DNA from: Gautieria morchelliformis
Lineage: Eukaryota; Basidiomycota; Agaricomycetes; Gomphales; Gomphaceae
Length of the DNA: 64,000 bases
Assembly (NCBI GenBank): GCA_015179125.1
Contig: WHVA01000073.1
Location: forward strand, 1 to 64,000
Direction: 5' to 3'
The notes below the pieces were generated by a model, which saw only the letters and a list, made by a program, of their open reading frames with translations, was not told the DNA's origin and searched no databases. The translations under genes and the position numbers were made by a program. Positions within the stretch are counted from its first letter, which is position 1. Every line of letters starts with the position of its first letter. Shown piece after piece: positions 37,231 to 48,774 of this stretch.

Positions 37231-37542
37231 GGTGACGACGGAGGCGGCGACGAGTACGCGCTATATAACGGAAGGGGGTGAGATAGCACGGAGGCGAAGC
37301 AGGGGGGCGACGGTTGGGTCTAAATAGCGCCCAGAGTGGAGAGTTTCTTTTTCACGCTCCGCCTCGGCCGCCGCCGGGCGCCCCAAACAACGCGGCCTCG
37401 CCTCGGCCGAGCTGTCAGCTAAGACTGCCGGTGTTTCGGGGTCCCGATGACAAATCACTCTCACGCTTTTTCAAGTATTCCGGTGTTCATGGAAGACGCC
37501 CGGGCCCGAGGTTGCCGCGGCCAATTGCTACTGCAGTATTTT
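37231..37542. promoter_or_regulatory. Promoter of Zn2Cys6 factor B
   Basis: A TATA-like tatata lies near 37261-37266, about 33 bp upstream of the factor B start codon on the minus strand, so the leader would be very short if used. The remaining GC-rich sequence ends at the stop of the dual-PH gene. Confidence 0.35.
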
Positions 37543-38999
37543 TCATACGCCTACGTGCTCACGCTCCCTCGCCGTCGCCCCGCTGCTCTCCGTCTTGCCC
37601 ACCCCGCCCCCAGCCCGTCTCGCAATCAGCGCGCGCACCGCACTCAGCCAGCGGATCTCCTCCTCTTCGCTCGGCGCACACAGCATGATGCTGCGCTTCG
37701 TCGTCACAATCTTGAACGTGTGGTTCTCCCCGTGCTTGTGGTGCGTGTCTGTCAGCTCGTCCAGCGCGTGCACCGGCGACGCCGTCGGCGGCGTCTGCGC
37801 AGCCGGGCCGTGTCGGTGGCTCGGCATCGCGTACTCCATCGCGTCCAGGATCTGTGCGAATGGAATCTGTCGTTGGTGTTTGTTGTCCTGCACGAGGGTC
37901 AGTTAGTACGCTACGCATCTTGTTCAAGTCGTACCATGTGGTTGCCGCAATATACTAGTTTCTCCCCAGTCAGCACAAACCATCGCTTCCTCCACGACTT
38001 GCGTTTTCCGCATTTCATCAGATAGCCAGACAAAATCACTTTCGTAGGGTCGTTCGCCACGGGTGTCCCCAGCCCTTTTGCCGGCGCAAGTCCCCTCGCC
38101 GCACCAGGCGAGGACGACGCCAGGGGCGATAAGTCTTCTTCGTCGCTGCTCGTGATCGCATGGTTGGGCGGGCTCGGCGTGATAGGCGACACCGGACCCG
38201 CCCTGTCCTGCGCGCGACCCGGTATGGCGATGGGTGGCGTCGGGACGGGCGTGACCGCACTCGTCTTCTGCAGACGCTCCCGCACCTCATTGAGGGCGCG
38301 CACCCATGCAAACACTTGCTCGTCCGATTCCGCTTGGAGGTAGAATGTGCGTGTCGGCAGCACGAGTCCGAACGTGCTGCGATGCTTCTTGAGCGACACC
38401 GGCGTCACCGAGTGCACTTCGTTCAGGTCCAGCAGACGCAGCAGCTGGTACTCCGCCGATGTCTTATAGTAGGCAAGATGCGGCGAGCGCAGGACAAACC
38501 AGCGCTTTTTCCATGTCTAGAGGGTGGTGTTGGCGTCAGGAGGAGTGCAGGAATGCGGATGCCATACCTTTCGCCGAGAACCCTTTTTCCACAAATATCC
38601 GCTTTTGACGACAGTTTCTTCATCTTCACGTCGCTTGTCCTTATCAGCCACTCGCCACTCGCCCTCCTCGTCCTCGTCCTCGTCCGACTCGTCGCCGCTC
38701 CCCGATCTACGTTCCGCTATAGACTGCAGCGGGGGCTGTGAGCCAGAGGCATAGATGGACGCTCCCCCAGAGCCGTGGCCCTGGGGCGACCCGACCTCCA
38801 ACGATGCCAGTTGAGAATCGGAGTCAGACTCTGTACCAGACATTGCACTCGGGGACACGCTCAGTTTCTGCGGGCACGACTCAGCCCCTGGCAGACGATA
38901 ATTATGACAACCGACCTTGGGTTTGGCATGGACGGAGAGCTTCCTGTGAATCTCTTGCGGAGAGGGTGGCGGTATTGCCTTGATACTCATGGTGGTCAT
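37543..38999 (-). CDS. OPY1: Opy1-like dual PH-domain protein
   Basis: Four exons (38999-38916, 38867-38568, 38516-37935, 37887-37543) give about 436 residues in an exact frame. The first PH domain starts VVKSGYLWKKGSRRK, continues TWKKRWFVLRSPHLAYYK and ends with a helix FAWVRALNEVRERLQK. The second starts ILSGYLMKCGKRKSWRKRWF and ends EEIRWLSAVRALIARR. Both carry the basic beta1-beta2 loop used to bind phosphoinositides. Yeast Opy1 has the same two-PH layout and senses PI(4,5)P2 at the plasma membrane. An acidic Ser-rich N-terminal stretch precedes PH1. The start at 38999 (or the ATG at 38990) is favoured because upstream sequence lacks conservation. Confidence 0.82.
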
Positions 39000-39447
39000 C
39001 GTGGCCTCTGACCGAGCAAGCTGCAAAGACAAACTGAGTTCGAATGGGCTTCGGAGGAAACTGCCGACGCCTTCTGCGATGGCACCTTTACTGAGGAGCA
39101 ATACGGTACATATCTAGCTACTCGTAGCTAGCACGGAACACAGGTCGTCAAAGTCGAGGGAATAGGATTCCATCACATTGAGCGTCCGGTTGATATTGAT
39201 TTTTCGTGCATACGCGGGGACGAACGGCTCGAAATTTTATTAGCTCCGCCTGTATCACAGGGACGCCGCCAACTCGTGTGTTATAAAAACTAGCATACTG
39301 TACTCCTGTTTGTGGGTAAGTATTGCAAACCGTATATAAGAGCCGTCCGGGATCTCGCGAGATCTGATCAACAGTGGATAAAAGGACAGCTTGCGGGAAA
39401 AGCCCACTTTCCATTGAACACACTCATCCAGAATTTGCAATACGACC
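39000..39447. promoter_or_regulatory. Divergent promoter OPY1 / ACB1
   Basis: The 450-bp gap separates the divergent dual-PH and acyl-CoA-binding genes and must contain both promoters. A TATA-like tatataag lies near 39332-39339 upstream of ACB1. No other element is clear. Confidence 0.4.
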
Positions 39448-39959
39448 ATGTCCTCCAAGTTCGAGAAAGCTGTGGCCATCGTGCAGGGGCTCCCCAAAGA
39501 GGGCCCGGTGCAGCCGACCCAGGACGACAAGCTATTTGTACGCATCACTCAAAGTGCTCCTCCGGAACACTACTCACTGATCTGCTCCTACATCAGTTTT
39601 ACGCGAACTATAAGCAGGGTGTGTGCTGCCGCTGATCCGCCTGTCGGTGGGCTGACCTGGCACCAGCCACAATTGGGGATGTGAATACGGCACGTCCGGG
39701 CATGCTGGACTTTGTCGGCAAGGCGAAATGGTGGGTCGATAGTGCTGTGTGAGGCCATGCTTAGCGTCTCGATAGGGACGCATGGAACAAAGCGAAGGGG
39801 ACGTCCACGGAGGACGCCAAGAAGGCGTATGTGGATAAGCTTTTAGAGGTACGTGCCCGGAGAGACGAATGTGATGTCGTCATGACTGTTTTGCAGATCC
39901 TGGCAGGGTTCTCGGACGAAGTCTCGAAGCAGTACCTGGCTGAACTGGAAGCTGCGTGA
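39448..39959 (+). CDS. ACB1: Acyl-CoA-binding protein
   Basis: Five exons (39448-39537, 39597-39618, 39667-39730, 39776-39848, 39897-39959) give 103 residues. The four-helix ACBP fold is evident from [55 protein letters not shown] and the end [19 protein letters not shown]. The conserved YKQAT and KWDAW residues that contact the acyl-CoA are present. ACBP buffers and transports long-chain acyl-CoA in the cytosol. The 22-nt exon 2 is needed for the YANYKQ motif. Confidence 0.95.
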
Positions 39960-41243
39960 TATTATGTTTGACGGTTGTGTTCATACATATGGCGTGGGTC
40001 TCGAGTACCTGATATAGACGACGGTGAGACATCGAAGCAATGGGAGATGGGGGAACTGGCACAAAAGGGTACCAGCGGAGGTGCCTCTGGAGTTAGTGTG
40101 AGGCGCTTTCCGCATTCGAGAGCAAGTCCGGAGCGCGCTTGCAAGATATTACAAGGGCAAGAGCATGACTGACAGGCGACCTGTCAGCTGTGGGTGCGCG
40201 GGGTCTCGCTTTCTGGATTAAGTGTCCGCCCTATATGGACATAAATAAGCGACGGGGCGTCTCGCGATTGGTTCGGCGCTTGCTTACCCGGGCCTTGTTG
40301 GCGCTAAAAGCGTACATCAGCGGAGTAGAGAAGCCTGCGGAGAATGAATGAATAAGCTCCGATCTCAATTCACCTCTTAAGTTGTGCGTTCTTCAAAGCG
40401 GGCACCGTCACACAGAACCTTGCTCGTCTCTGCTGCATCTGGCTGCACGCTGCCATTATCCATATCACGGCGACCGCATGCCTTCATCTCAGGCCAACAC
40501 GAGCTTGCCAGGATGGAGTAGTCCGTACGTTAGCTTACCGGCCGTCGAGGAGCGATAAGGTCACGCATGAGGGTCAGGCACTTACCTCTCCTCTGCACAG
40601 CGTGCCAATGACCTTGGCATTCAGGTCATCTTGCTTACCACTTCCACTTTGTCCGTTGTTGGTCCGTTGTCATCACGTGACCTGTGTGTTGTTCGTTGTT
40701 GTCACGTGACCTTTATCTGCGCGATTTCCCTTTGGTTTCAGTTCCAGTTCTTGCCCGTCAAGCCCGACTTCCTTCCTCTTGCTTACGGCAACTTCTTCTC
40801 GGCATCATCATCTTCTTATATGTACCGCGGTCTGCCACCACGACGCGCGGCCCCACATTCTCATTGCCATGCATGACTAGGATCGGCATCCGCTTCCATT
40901 GTCATAATGATGCGTGTCTTGCCAGTGCCCAGTGCATGCACCCCAAGCTCGTCACCGTTGCACGCTGCCAGAACGCCACGTACACAGGGTATACCCTGCT
41001 TTTGTTATCTATCAGGTTCAATAATTAGAATGAAGGAGACACGTATTTTATCCATCCGAGTGGTAGTGGTATGCAAACTTTTGATGTGAGGCGATAAAAT
41101 AAATCAACGAAGCCACCCTCGCTCAAAACGGACTAACAACGCTTTCAAAGTCCGACTGTAGCAATGATTCACTTCTGTGGATCGCCTTGCTAGCTGAACC
41201 TCCCATCCACCCTCAACACCGCCAGCGACAATAATCTTCAGCC
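39960..41243. other. Intergenic, no gene seen
   Basis: About 1.3 kb without a supported gene. It contains the G-alpha promoter and the paired CACGTG sites listed separately. Short plus-strand open frames around 40630-41090 have no conserved motif. Confidence 0.5.
40650..40712 (+). promoter_or_regulatory. Two CACGTG E-boxes in a small repeat
   Basis: The palindrome CACGTG occurs at 40674-40679 and 40703-40708, both inside the longer word tcacgtgacct. Each is preceded by a gtccgttgtt or gttcgttgtt unit, so the whole site looks duplicated. CACGTG is bound by fungal bHLH factors such as Cbf1, Pho4 and Tye7 types. The distance to the downstream G-alpha start is about 540 bp. The target gene is unknown. 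Confidence 0.5.
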
Positions 41244-43252
41244 ATGCGGTCCCGCAGCCCTTCCATATACAGCGCAGACGATCCACTCGCCTTTGCCATC
41301 CGTCCACCAGAGTCTGAGACCGAGGAGCAGCGTCTGGTTCGGACAGCCCTGGAGATGGAGGCGAGGAGAAACTCGGACCTCATCGATGAGGAAATTCGTG
41401 TTGAGCGCGAAAAAATCAGACGGCGGAAAGCCACCGGTGAAGTCAAGTTACTATTGCTGGGCCAGGCTGAGAGTGGCAAGAGCACCTTACAGAAACAGTG
41501 AGCGCCTCTCGATTTTACAAGTATCCTGGATTGATGTCTCCTTTCAAATAGGTTTCAGCTGATGCACGCCCCTGCCAGTTTGGATTCTGAGCGCAGCAGC
41601 TGGTCAACCGTCGTTTTCCTCAACATTGTCAAGTCCATCCGCATTCTCCTCGAGTCCCTGGAAGGGACGGCTGCCGCGCCTGAGGGTGGCGGATGCCGGT
41701 CCGACGCTGGTGATCCGTGGCGACATCAGCTGGCGAACCTGAGGCTGCGCCTGTCCCCCTTGGTCGGGGTGGAGGCCAGCTTGGCCTCGCGCCTCAGTGG
41801 CGGGGGCGGCGTAGCCATGAATGGCGGCAAAGGGGGTGTATTTGTGAGGAGGGGATGGCAGTCTAGCGTAGCGTCAGGTCCTCTTACCGCAGGCTACCCC
41901 CGAGGCCACAGTGCGTGGATGCCTGGCAAGGCTAGCGTGTCTGGCCCTGTCTCCCTCGCAGATGACCCCATCGCCAGAATGCTAGAAGCCAGCAAGGTTA
42001 GAGAACCCAACGCTATTAGCTCTCTGTATACTAACTTGCACGCGCGAAGGATGACATCAAGGAGCTCTGGCAACATCCGTCCGTGCGCACATTGGTCAAG
42101 AAAAGACGCCTGCGGTTGGACGACAGCGCGGAGTTGTACGTTATACCTACTTCCCGGCGCAAGTATACCAGTCTGATCTATTGTCAGCTTCCTGAATAAC
42201 ATTGACCGCATTGCAACTGTGGACTATCTACCGTCAACTGGTAGGTGCCGTGGACCTTCTCATTTCAGGTTCTAATAACCTTGCCCAGACGATATAATGC
42301 GGGCCCGGATACAGACCATGGGCATCGCAGAACATGAGTTCGAGATCGCGCTAGGTCCGAAGGCTGTCAAGTGGCTCTTGTATGACGTAGGAGGAGCCCG
42401 TGGTCTGGTACGCCTGTAAAGCCTCTGTATTCAGTTTTTGGCGTCTTATCATAAGTCTATAGCGCCATACATGGATTCCATACTTTGACGACGCGAATGC
42501 CATCATATTCCTCGCTCCCATTTCGGCATTTGACCAGGTAGGTTCTCTGTGTATGACCTTCCTATCTTTCACCAGACACACTTCGCACCATAGTATCTAG
42601 ATGAAGATACGAGGACCAATCGCATAGACGATTCCTTGCAGCTTTTCACACAAATCTGCTCAACCTCTCTGCTGAAGAGAGTTCACATGGTGTTGTTTTT
42701 AAGTATGTGATATCCTAGCCGAAACAGGGTGCCACTGTGACACGACTGCAATTCAGACAAAACGGATCTCCTCAAAACCAAGCTCGAAGCTGGTATTCGG
42801 GTGAAACGCTAGTACGTGGTGTCCCGATCATTGGACGTGGCACGTGATGGATGATGTCTGCAGTATTACCTCCTTTGCGGACCGTTCGAACGATTATGAG
42901 GAAGTCACAAATTATTTCAAGGCTCACTTTGCGCAAGTTCATCGGCGAAGCAACGAGGCGAAGCGTGTACTATATATACATTTGACCTCTGTCGTTGTAA
43001 GTCCCATGCGAGAGAGCTGTGCAGGTCACAGATGGTTCATGTATTCTTTATTTGCCCAGGATACGAAAGCTACTCAGCAAATCATTGTCAATGGTATGTA
43101 CTACATCAAATGGGACCTCAGAATGTTTTTATGATCCTCTATTACAGTGCGAGACTCTATTTTCCGGGGGTATCTCAAGGTACACACGCTGTAAGGGCAG
43201 CTCAGTCAAAAAAGTGACTAATGTCCTATTCCAGGATGCGGCACTCGTATGA
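41244..43252 (+). CDS. Atypical heterotrimeric G-protein alpha subunit
   Basis: Twelve exons (41244-41497, 41552-41996, 42050-42135, 42188-42240, 42289-42407, 42463-42537, 42594-42702, 42757-42811, 42864-42996, 43060-43093, 43148-43179, 43235-43252) give 470 residues in an exact frame. The P-loop is GQAESGKST. Switch I keeps the arginine and threonine (MRARIQTMGI). Switch II reads YDVGGARG instead of the usual DVGGQR, so the catalytic glutamine is alanine. The base-binding NKTDLL is present, the TCAT box reads TSVV, and the end is YLKDAALV, lac​king the cysteine near the C-terminus. The helical domain holds a Gly/Ser-rich insert of roughly 100 residues (exon 2). The N-terminus starts MRSRS, without MGxxxS for myristoylation. 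It likely signals poorly hydrolysing or constitutive states. Confidence 0.9.
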
Positions 43253-43627
43253 ACCCCGGGTCATCTTCAAAATTCGTTCGTTATCACATACTATCTCTCT
43301 CATATGTATAATCAATCAAAACACGGTCCCAACTTACCATGGAAATAGTATACTTTTGTATTATTTATCCCCCATCTCTCGCTTTGGTTATTCTAGATTT
43401 ATGTGTGGTCGGATGTGCGCTGTACATGTACGTTTACCTACCTCGACGCCCCGTCTTACATTACACACAGCCGAGCATGTACATTCCATAGTCAAGGCCT
43501 CACGGTGGTGCTTATATATGGACATGAAGGGATTATTGGTATGGCCGTGTATTATATGGTCTAGGAAAGATTAGATGCGGTGCTTATCATACTATGAGCA
43601 TATCCGGACCATGAAAGCGAGACCGTA
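43253..43627. other. Convergent 3' gap, no gene seen
   Basis: About 375 bp between the stop codons of the convergent G-alpha and Gtr2 genes. It is AT-rich with no supported feature and should hold both 3' UTRs and polyadenylation sites. Confidence 0.5.
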
Positions 43628-45089
43628 TCACGATGCTAATACAGGCGCCGCCAGCTGCCGACATCTTTCAGCTTCAACTTGCAAAATTTCCTGCACGCCT
43701 TCTTTGAAGAAGACCAAATTATACTCGACCAGGCCTCGCCGGCTGTCGTACGTTTCGGAGGGGAGAAGCACGACCATCGCTAGGGTACTAATTATGCATC
43801 CATCAGGTGGGCGTAAATGTGTGGCTGGACTATAATTAAGTTAACTAGACACTAACCTCGTGATTTGCCAGTAGGCCAAGGTGGTGTCTGGGTTAAGCCG
43901 AACGGAGCTACTAGACCATCGGCTGGGATCGTTGGAATCGCTCTGGGCCTGGTCTCTACGTATGAATCGATCAAAAGATGATCCCAAAATCTTGCGAAAG
44001 GAGCACAGACATACCGATATAATGGGATGAATTGGGAGATCAAGTGGACGTAATCACAGCAGAGATTGTGGGTTGCGCCGTCGACTGGCGACGCATCTGT
44101 AGCAACGTATATCCGCGAGTGTGTGTCGAACAGGAATGCTTTGGAGAGCCGCGAGTTCTGCGGATATATATCAGTGGTGTCGAGACAAAGACCTGTGATT
44201 TACGTTGACTAACCGCGCAGAATACGTTCATGAGATCCTCTAGATATGGCAAGGGGTCTATCAGCCGCTGGACGACTTGCGAGAAGGATTCGTATATCGA
44301 GTGGTCGTATATCGATGTGAGATGAAACTGTAGCTGCAACATCTCAATCTCGAGACCCGTGTCCTGTAGTTCGTCGAAAACGCGCTGTTGGACATGTCGG
44401 TACGTCTCTAATGGAGAACAGAAGGTATGCAGACGCTCCATACCATAAGATGAACCACAAAGAAATAGACAACACGAACCTATCTTGTAGTCATCGGCCA
44501 GCACATCCGCCTTGTGCACGAACACTTCCACATTGATATCTGGATTCTCTCGACAGGCAGCTACAACCGTTTCAACCAACTGGGGGATAGAGTAGTTGAA
44601 ATTGTCCTGTGCATCTGATGAGCAGGCTTCACATTCACGCAAACGTCGGGAGCACCTGAATGTCGACGACAAACATCAGTGTAGAGAACTGGTGTAATGG
44701 TAAGCTCGTCAAGGGTAGATTTCCCGGGCAGTCCCAGAACTCCAAGGGGATGGCAGAGCTAGGAAGCCGCGCTATAAGGTGGAGAAACCGGATAATCCAG
44801 GAAAACGCACTCGGTGCATATTTTCTGCACTTTCGACGTGGGGTCCAAGAAGAATGTATCCTTTGGCAGGCAGTGGTGGAAAATAACCTGAAGCATGGAC
44901 GTCTTTCCACTTCTAATGATTGTTACTCGTCAGTTCATTGGTGCAATGAGGAGGATAGCTAGAGCTGCACCTTCGCAAACCGGTGACTAGAACGTTTGTA
45001 GGGGGATACGAGTCGTTGAGAGTGGCTGCAGACGAAGAGCTTTGAACTGAATGGCCATTAACATTCCTTTGTGCTGGGTTGGAGGCCAT
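43628..45089 (-). CDS. GTR2: RagC/D-type GTPase Gtr2 (one frame slip)
   Basis: Eight exons (45089-44971, 44911-44811, 44758-44656, 44606-44480, 44407-44214, 44157-44015, 43955-43857, 43787-43628). Family sequence runs VLVTGLRRSGKTSMLQV (P-loop across intron 1), then IPLEFWDCPGN (switch II region), FSTLMFVVDIQDNFNYSIPQ, the NKxD-equivalent HKAD in EVFVHKADVLADDYK, and the roadblock-like C-terminus with FLFDTHSRIYVATD and GLVEYNLVFFKEG. Gtr2 pairs with Gtr1 on the vacuole to report amino acids to TORC1. Shortly after the P-loop (plus 44880-44882, a run of three A) the frame slips by one base. One extra A restores the RagC sequence to the exon end and makes the total divisible by three (348 residues). 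Confidence 0.88.
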
Positions 45090-46372
45090 GGACGTTGGCG
45101 ACAAAGCTATTGCTGACTTGAAGAAGATGACAAACCGGGCGGCTATACCGGCTAGGATGCCACGTGAACATTGAAGTAGGAAGTATTGGGATGCACCAAC
45201 GCCGGTAAGTAAAAGCACCCACTATTGGTGGGTACTTATTTCCACGAGGTCACGGTAAGTTTTTTTTATTTGTCAGGAACTTGCTCGACAATCGGTGAGC
45301 CTTGGGGAAATACTGGTGTGAGGCCATCATTATGTTGGTCAAATCTCCAAGCAGCTTCTTTCTTTCGTTGGGTCCATTCGTCTATGTTGTGGCGATTATT
45401 GACCGAATTTCTTCAGCTCCTGCATGGGCCGGTTACTTACTGCCAGTAGCTCACAACTTGATCGACAAAGGTATGTCCTTATTGCCTCAGTGAACTTACG
45501 TGAGTGACAGAGGCATCAAGAAATAGAGGGTACCGGTAAGTAGTTCTGTGAAGCGTATCTCGGATGGAAGACCGGAGATCGGGATGGCCGCGACCTTGAA
45601 GAATTGAGGAGGACCGCAAACGTGGTCGATATACACGGCCCAGGGCGTTGGACGGGCTAGGCACAAGGTGCTCTTTCCCAGAGATGCCTTCAGCTTGACA
45701 CCATCAAAGGACATGTCACCTGGATGCCTTTCCCAGTTATACATTGCACATGGATCAAGTTACGGCATAGGGTCAAGTGCTGGTGCCATCATTTGTGTGC
45801 TGTGCGAATGCATAGCTCTACCGGCATAGGTATAGATTAGCGAGTGAGGCTAGACGCGCTAGGAAGGCCGGATGACGACATCAGGAATGGATACCCAATA
45901 ATATTTCCTGCGCCATGATGTTCCGAAGCCCGAAGCGTGGACATATGTAAGAGGCCTATGGAGGGGTACGTGCATATATACTACGCAGAGACGTAGTGCT
46001 GAGACGGTGAAGCTTGCGGCCGAGGTGCCAGAACCGCGCGTATCATTCGGTTGAACACGGTACGCCCGTGTTCTGAATATTATGCCGTCGCGTCTGGAGG
46101 TTCGCGGATGTCCCACCAACCAGAATTATTGTGCTGCCACCTCTTTCGTATTTCTTGGTGCCACCTGCGAAGAGATATGTGAATTTCTAGTCATCAGAAC
46201 GTCATATGAGCGATGCTTTTACTAGTAAGTACTATAATAAGTAGGCCTCGTCTGGCTGTGCCCTTGAGAGTAACCGATAATCTGCTACAAACCTGAAAAG
46301 GTTTGGAATCGGCTCCTTGCAAATGGCCTAGCAGTTCGGAAGAAAAAAAACATTGGAAGCTCAAAACAAACT
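45090..46372. other. Mostly unassigned region with a weak ORF
   Basis: About 1.3 kb. A minus-strand open frame at 45714-45496 (about 72 residues, hydrophobic end LLTGTLYFLMPLSL) has a possible donor at its end and could be part of a spliced gene continuing to about 45230. On the plus strand a hydrophobic stretch (FFLSLGPFVYVVAIIDRI) at 45355-45420 overlaps that area. I could not build a conserved model on either strand. Confidence 0.35.
46342..46350 (-). terminator. Pol III T-tract after tRNA-Gly
   Basis: A run of eight T on the minus strand (a-run on plus) begins about 23 bp after the tRNA 3' end. This is the expected RNA polymerase III termination signal. Confidence 0.75.
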
Positions 46373-46442
46373 ACTGGGACCGGGAATCGAACCCGGCGCT
46401 AACGCTTGGGAAGCGTTAAGGTTACCACTACCCCACCCCAGT
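46373..46442 (-). tRNA. tRNA-Gly(CCC), no intron
   Basis: Read on the minus strand, the 70-nt RNA has a seven-base acceptor stem (ACTGGGG with TCCCAGT, one G-T pair), a D-arm with the A-box-like GGGTAGTGGTAACC, an anticodon stem AACGC/GCGTT with loop TTCCCAA (anticodon CCC), and a T-arm CCGGGTTCGATTCCCGG containing the B box GGTTCGATTCC. The discriminator base is A. No intron is present. It decodes GGG glycine codons. It sits between the unassigned region and the first J-protein gene. Confidence 0.93.
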
Positions 46443-46789
46443 CGTGCAAGCATGTCAGTATCTTCGGTATATGATACACAAAACCATAATTATTTGCAGC
46501 CAACAAATCCAATTAATCGGATGATGAACGTAACGACGAACTTTCCAACACATCAAAACTTTTGAATTGAAATCACTTCCAGCAGTGAGATGATTAACAT
46601 ACAATCTATCCTATTTCGTGAAACTGCATCACTTCGTGAGTTCATAATTCTGGAAAACATCGACCAAAAGAGCAAGAAAAGGAGAAAACAAAACAAATGT
46701 GATACAGCTTCTAATGAGGGGACCCTATGCGGTTATAATGATGTTACTATGCGGATAAGGAAACGGAACACAGTCCCAGTGCTTGCGAC
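46443..46789. other. No gene seen
   Basis: This 350-bp AT-rich gap between the tRNA 5' end and the stop of J-protein 1 contains no supported gene. Confidence 0.5.
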
Positions 46790-48163
46790 TCAGCCTTTCA
46801 AGGCCTTGCGCAGTTCCTTTGCCTGTTTCTTGTCAAGCTTTTCAGGGAATGATATCTCCCACCTGCGAGGTCTGTGAGTCAAAGAAGACAACTGCGTTGA
46901 TGCGTGCACGAACTGGATCACCATATCTCCCTGCCCGACTATTTTTCCCTGTTTTCGTATGGGCATCCCAGCACCCTCAATACGATATTCATCCCCAGGC
47001 TTGATAATAGCAGGTGGAATACGGACTTTAACGTCCTTGTCGTTCAATCCTCTCACGAGGATCGACCTCCCTTCGCCGGTGAGCGCATCTACAAGTGGGA
47101 TCTGCACTCGGGCCACCAGTGCCGAGCCTTGTCTCACAAACCTCTCGTGAGGCATCTCCTCGACGATAAATACGACGTCCTGTGGGGCACTTCCATGTCG
47201 CTCGTTTCCAGCTCCCGCGAACCGGATCTTCGTACCCTTTTTCCATCCAGGCGCAACATCAATGTCGACCATAATGTTCTTTGTCTTCCCTGAGAGAAGG
47301 TGGCGAGTAATACGGTAGCGATGGGCAGTTCCTTCGCAGAGCTCTTCCAGGGTGAGTGGAAGAGGGAATATCCACTCGGAAGGCACGCCAGTAGTCACAA
47401 CGGTCGTAGTGTGGAGTTGCATTCCGGCTGTTTGAATCGAAGGTTCCTCCGAGTCGCTAGCATCGTATACGGTGGCGTTGTGGCTCTTCAGCGAAGGCTC
47501 TTTGCTGTGTGTTTGCTTGTCCTGCTTAGACATTCGGCGAATGAAGTCTCGAAGACTGCAAGGTACGATACGTCAGTTTAGTTCAGTTTATACATGAGTG
47601 AGATACGCACTCAGCCTCAGGCTGGGCCTCTCGGTCACCACCTGTTGACTTGGCGCGCGGTCTCGATTTATCCTGATCAGGGCTTGGCTGCTCTGGAGGA
47701 GCGTTGCGCATTTCAGACACTGACTTGGAACGGTGAGGTGCTGCGGGTGGAACTTGGAGTCCTCCGCCTGCGGAAGGCTTCTCTTTGCCACTTGCTGCGT
47801 CGGGACGACCACGTTCCTTATCCCCAGTGGCAGGGAAGTTGTCGTACCATTCTCGACGACCTTTATCCATCAAAAATTTATACGCCTCGTTAATCTGAGG
47901 ATGAAATATATTAAACCCAGGTCACCATATCAAGTGTTGGGACGAGCCTCTATGAATTTTCGACCCGCTTCTTCTTTTCGTCTGGAGTGGCGGTCGGGAT
48001 GCCATTGTAGAGCCTGAGGAAGGTTGTTTTAGAACGGTTGTCTGGCCAGAAGAGATTAGCTACTGACCAATGCCTTGTACGCCCCTTTGATATCCTCTTC
48101 GGTCGCTGTTTTTTTGATAGCCAAGATAGCATAATAGTCTTTGAAGGTCGTAGTGACAGGCAT
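46790..48163 (-). CDS. Class II J-protein (DnaJ/Sis1-like) 1
   Basis: Five exons (48163-48068, 48013-47948, 47894-47611, 47555-46914, 46862-46790) give 386 residues in an exact frame. The J-domain (KDYYAILAIKKTATEEDIK, then ALQWHPDRH with the HPD triad, RKFIEINEAYKFLMDKGRRE) activates Hsp70 ATPase. The C-terminal substrate-binding domains follow ([80 protein letters not shown]). The linker between them is a charged, Ser/Pro-rich stretch with no Gly/Phe region, unlike canonical Sis1. Exon 2 ends GAG with a GC donor (gctcgt). It is a divergent paralogue of the next gene. Confidence 0.88.
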
Positions 48164-48774
48164 TCAGCAGTGGTAGTGATGAGTAAAACAATATACACGA
48201 CGGGTGTCGTGAACGAGAGGGCACGGGGGGAAAGACAGAAATGTCAACGTTAGAGACAGAACTTGTTGGACAAGGACCAATAACCAGACGCGGGAGGCAG
48301 TAAAAGAGGGACGAGCGTAGGCGGTGCACTTAGTGAAATGACTAGGATCGATGCGTGACGGTATAAAAGTGGCACGAAATAGGCGAGGCACATCTAATCG
48401 AAGCCAGGGGCACTGCCAGAAATTGTACTTCTGCGTCTCTTGACTGCGGCACGCCTTGATTCGGCCACAAGCCATCAGTACCGCACTGAAGAATACTTAC
48501 CTTGAAGAGTAAAACACCCAGATGTTTCTTGAACAGCCTTACAATGTCCCGGTGCTTTTTGACATAGGATCGACGTGATCTTACGGTCGCCTGGCAGATG
48601 CCCTGCGATGGGACGTACTTGTACACGCTGCTTCTGCGTTGCTTCAAGGCTGAACACATCGAACCACGTGATCCAACGCCGCAGTAATGACATAAGCGCT
48701 TATTCTAATAGTAATTGTAGAGTACATCGTCCAGTGATAAATATTTAACGTTGACCAAGCTATGGATATCCAGA
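48164..48774. other. Intergenic between J-protein genes, no gene seen
   Basis: About 610 bp. Short minus-strand frames lack motifs. The J-protein 1 promoter should lie immediately right of 48163. No RNA gene is recognised. Confidence 0.5.

Noticed and set aside
37261-37268. TATA box for Zn2Cys6 factor B as a firm call
   Set aside because: It would leave a leader of only a few bases, so I kept it as low-confidence.
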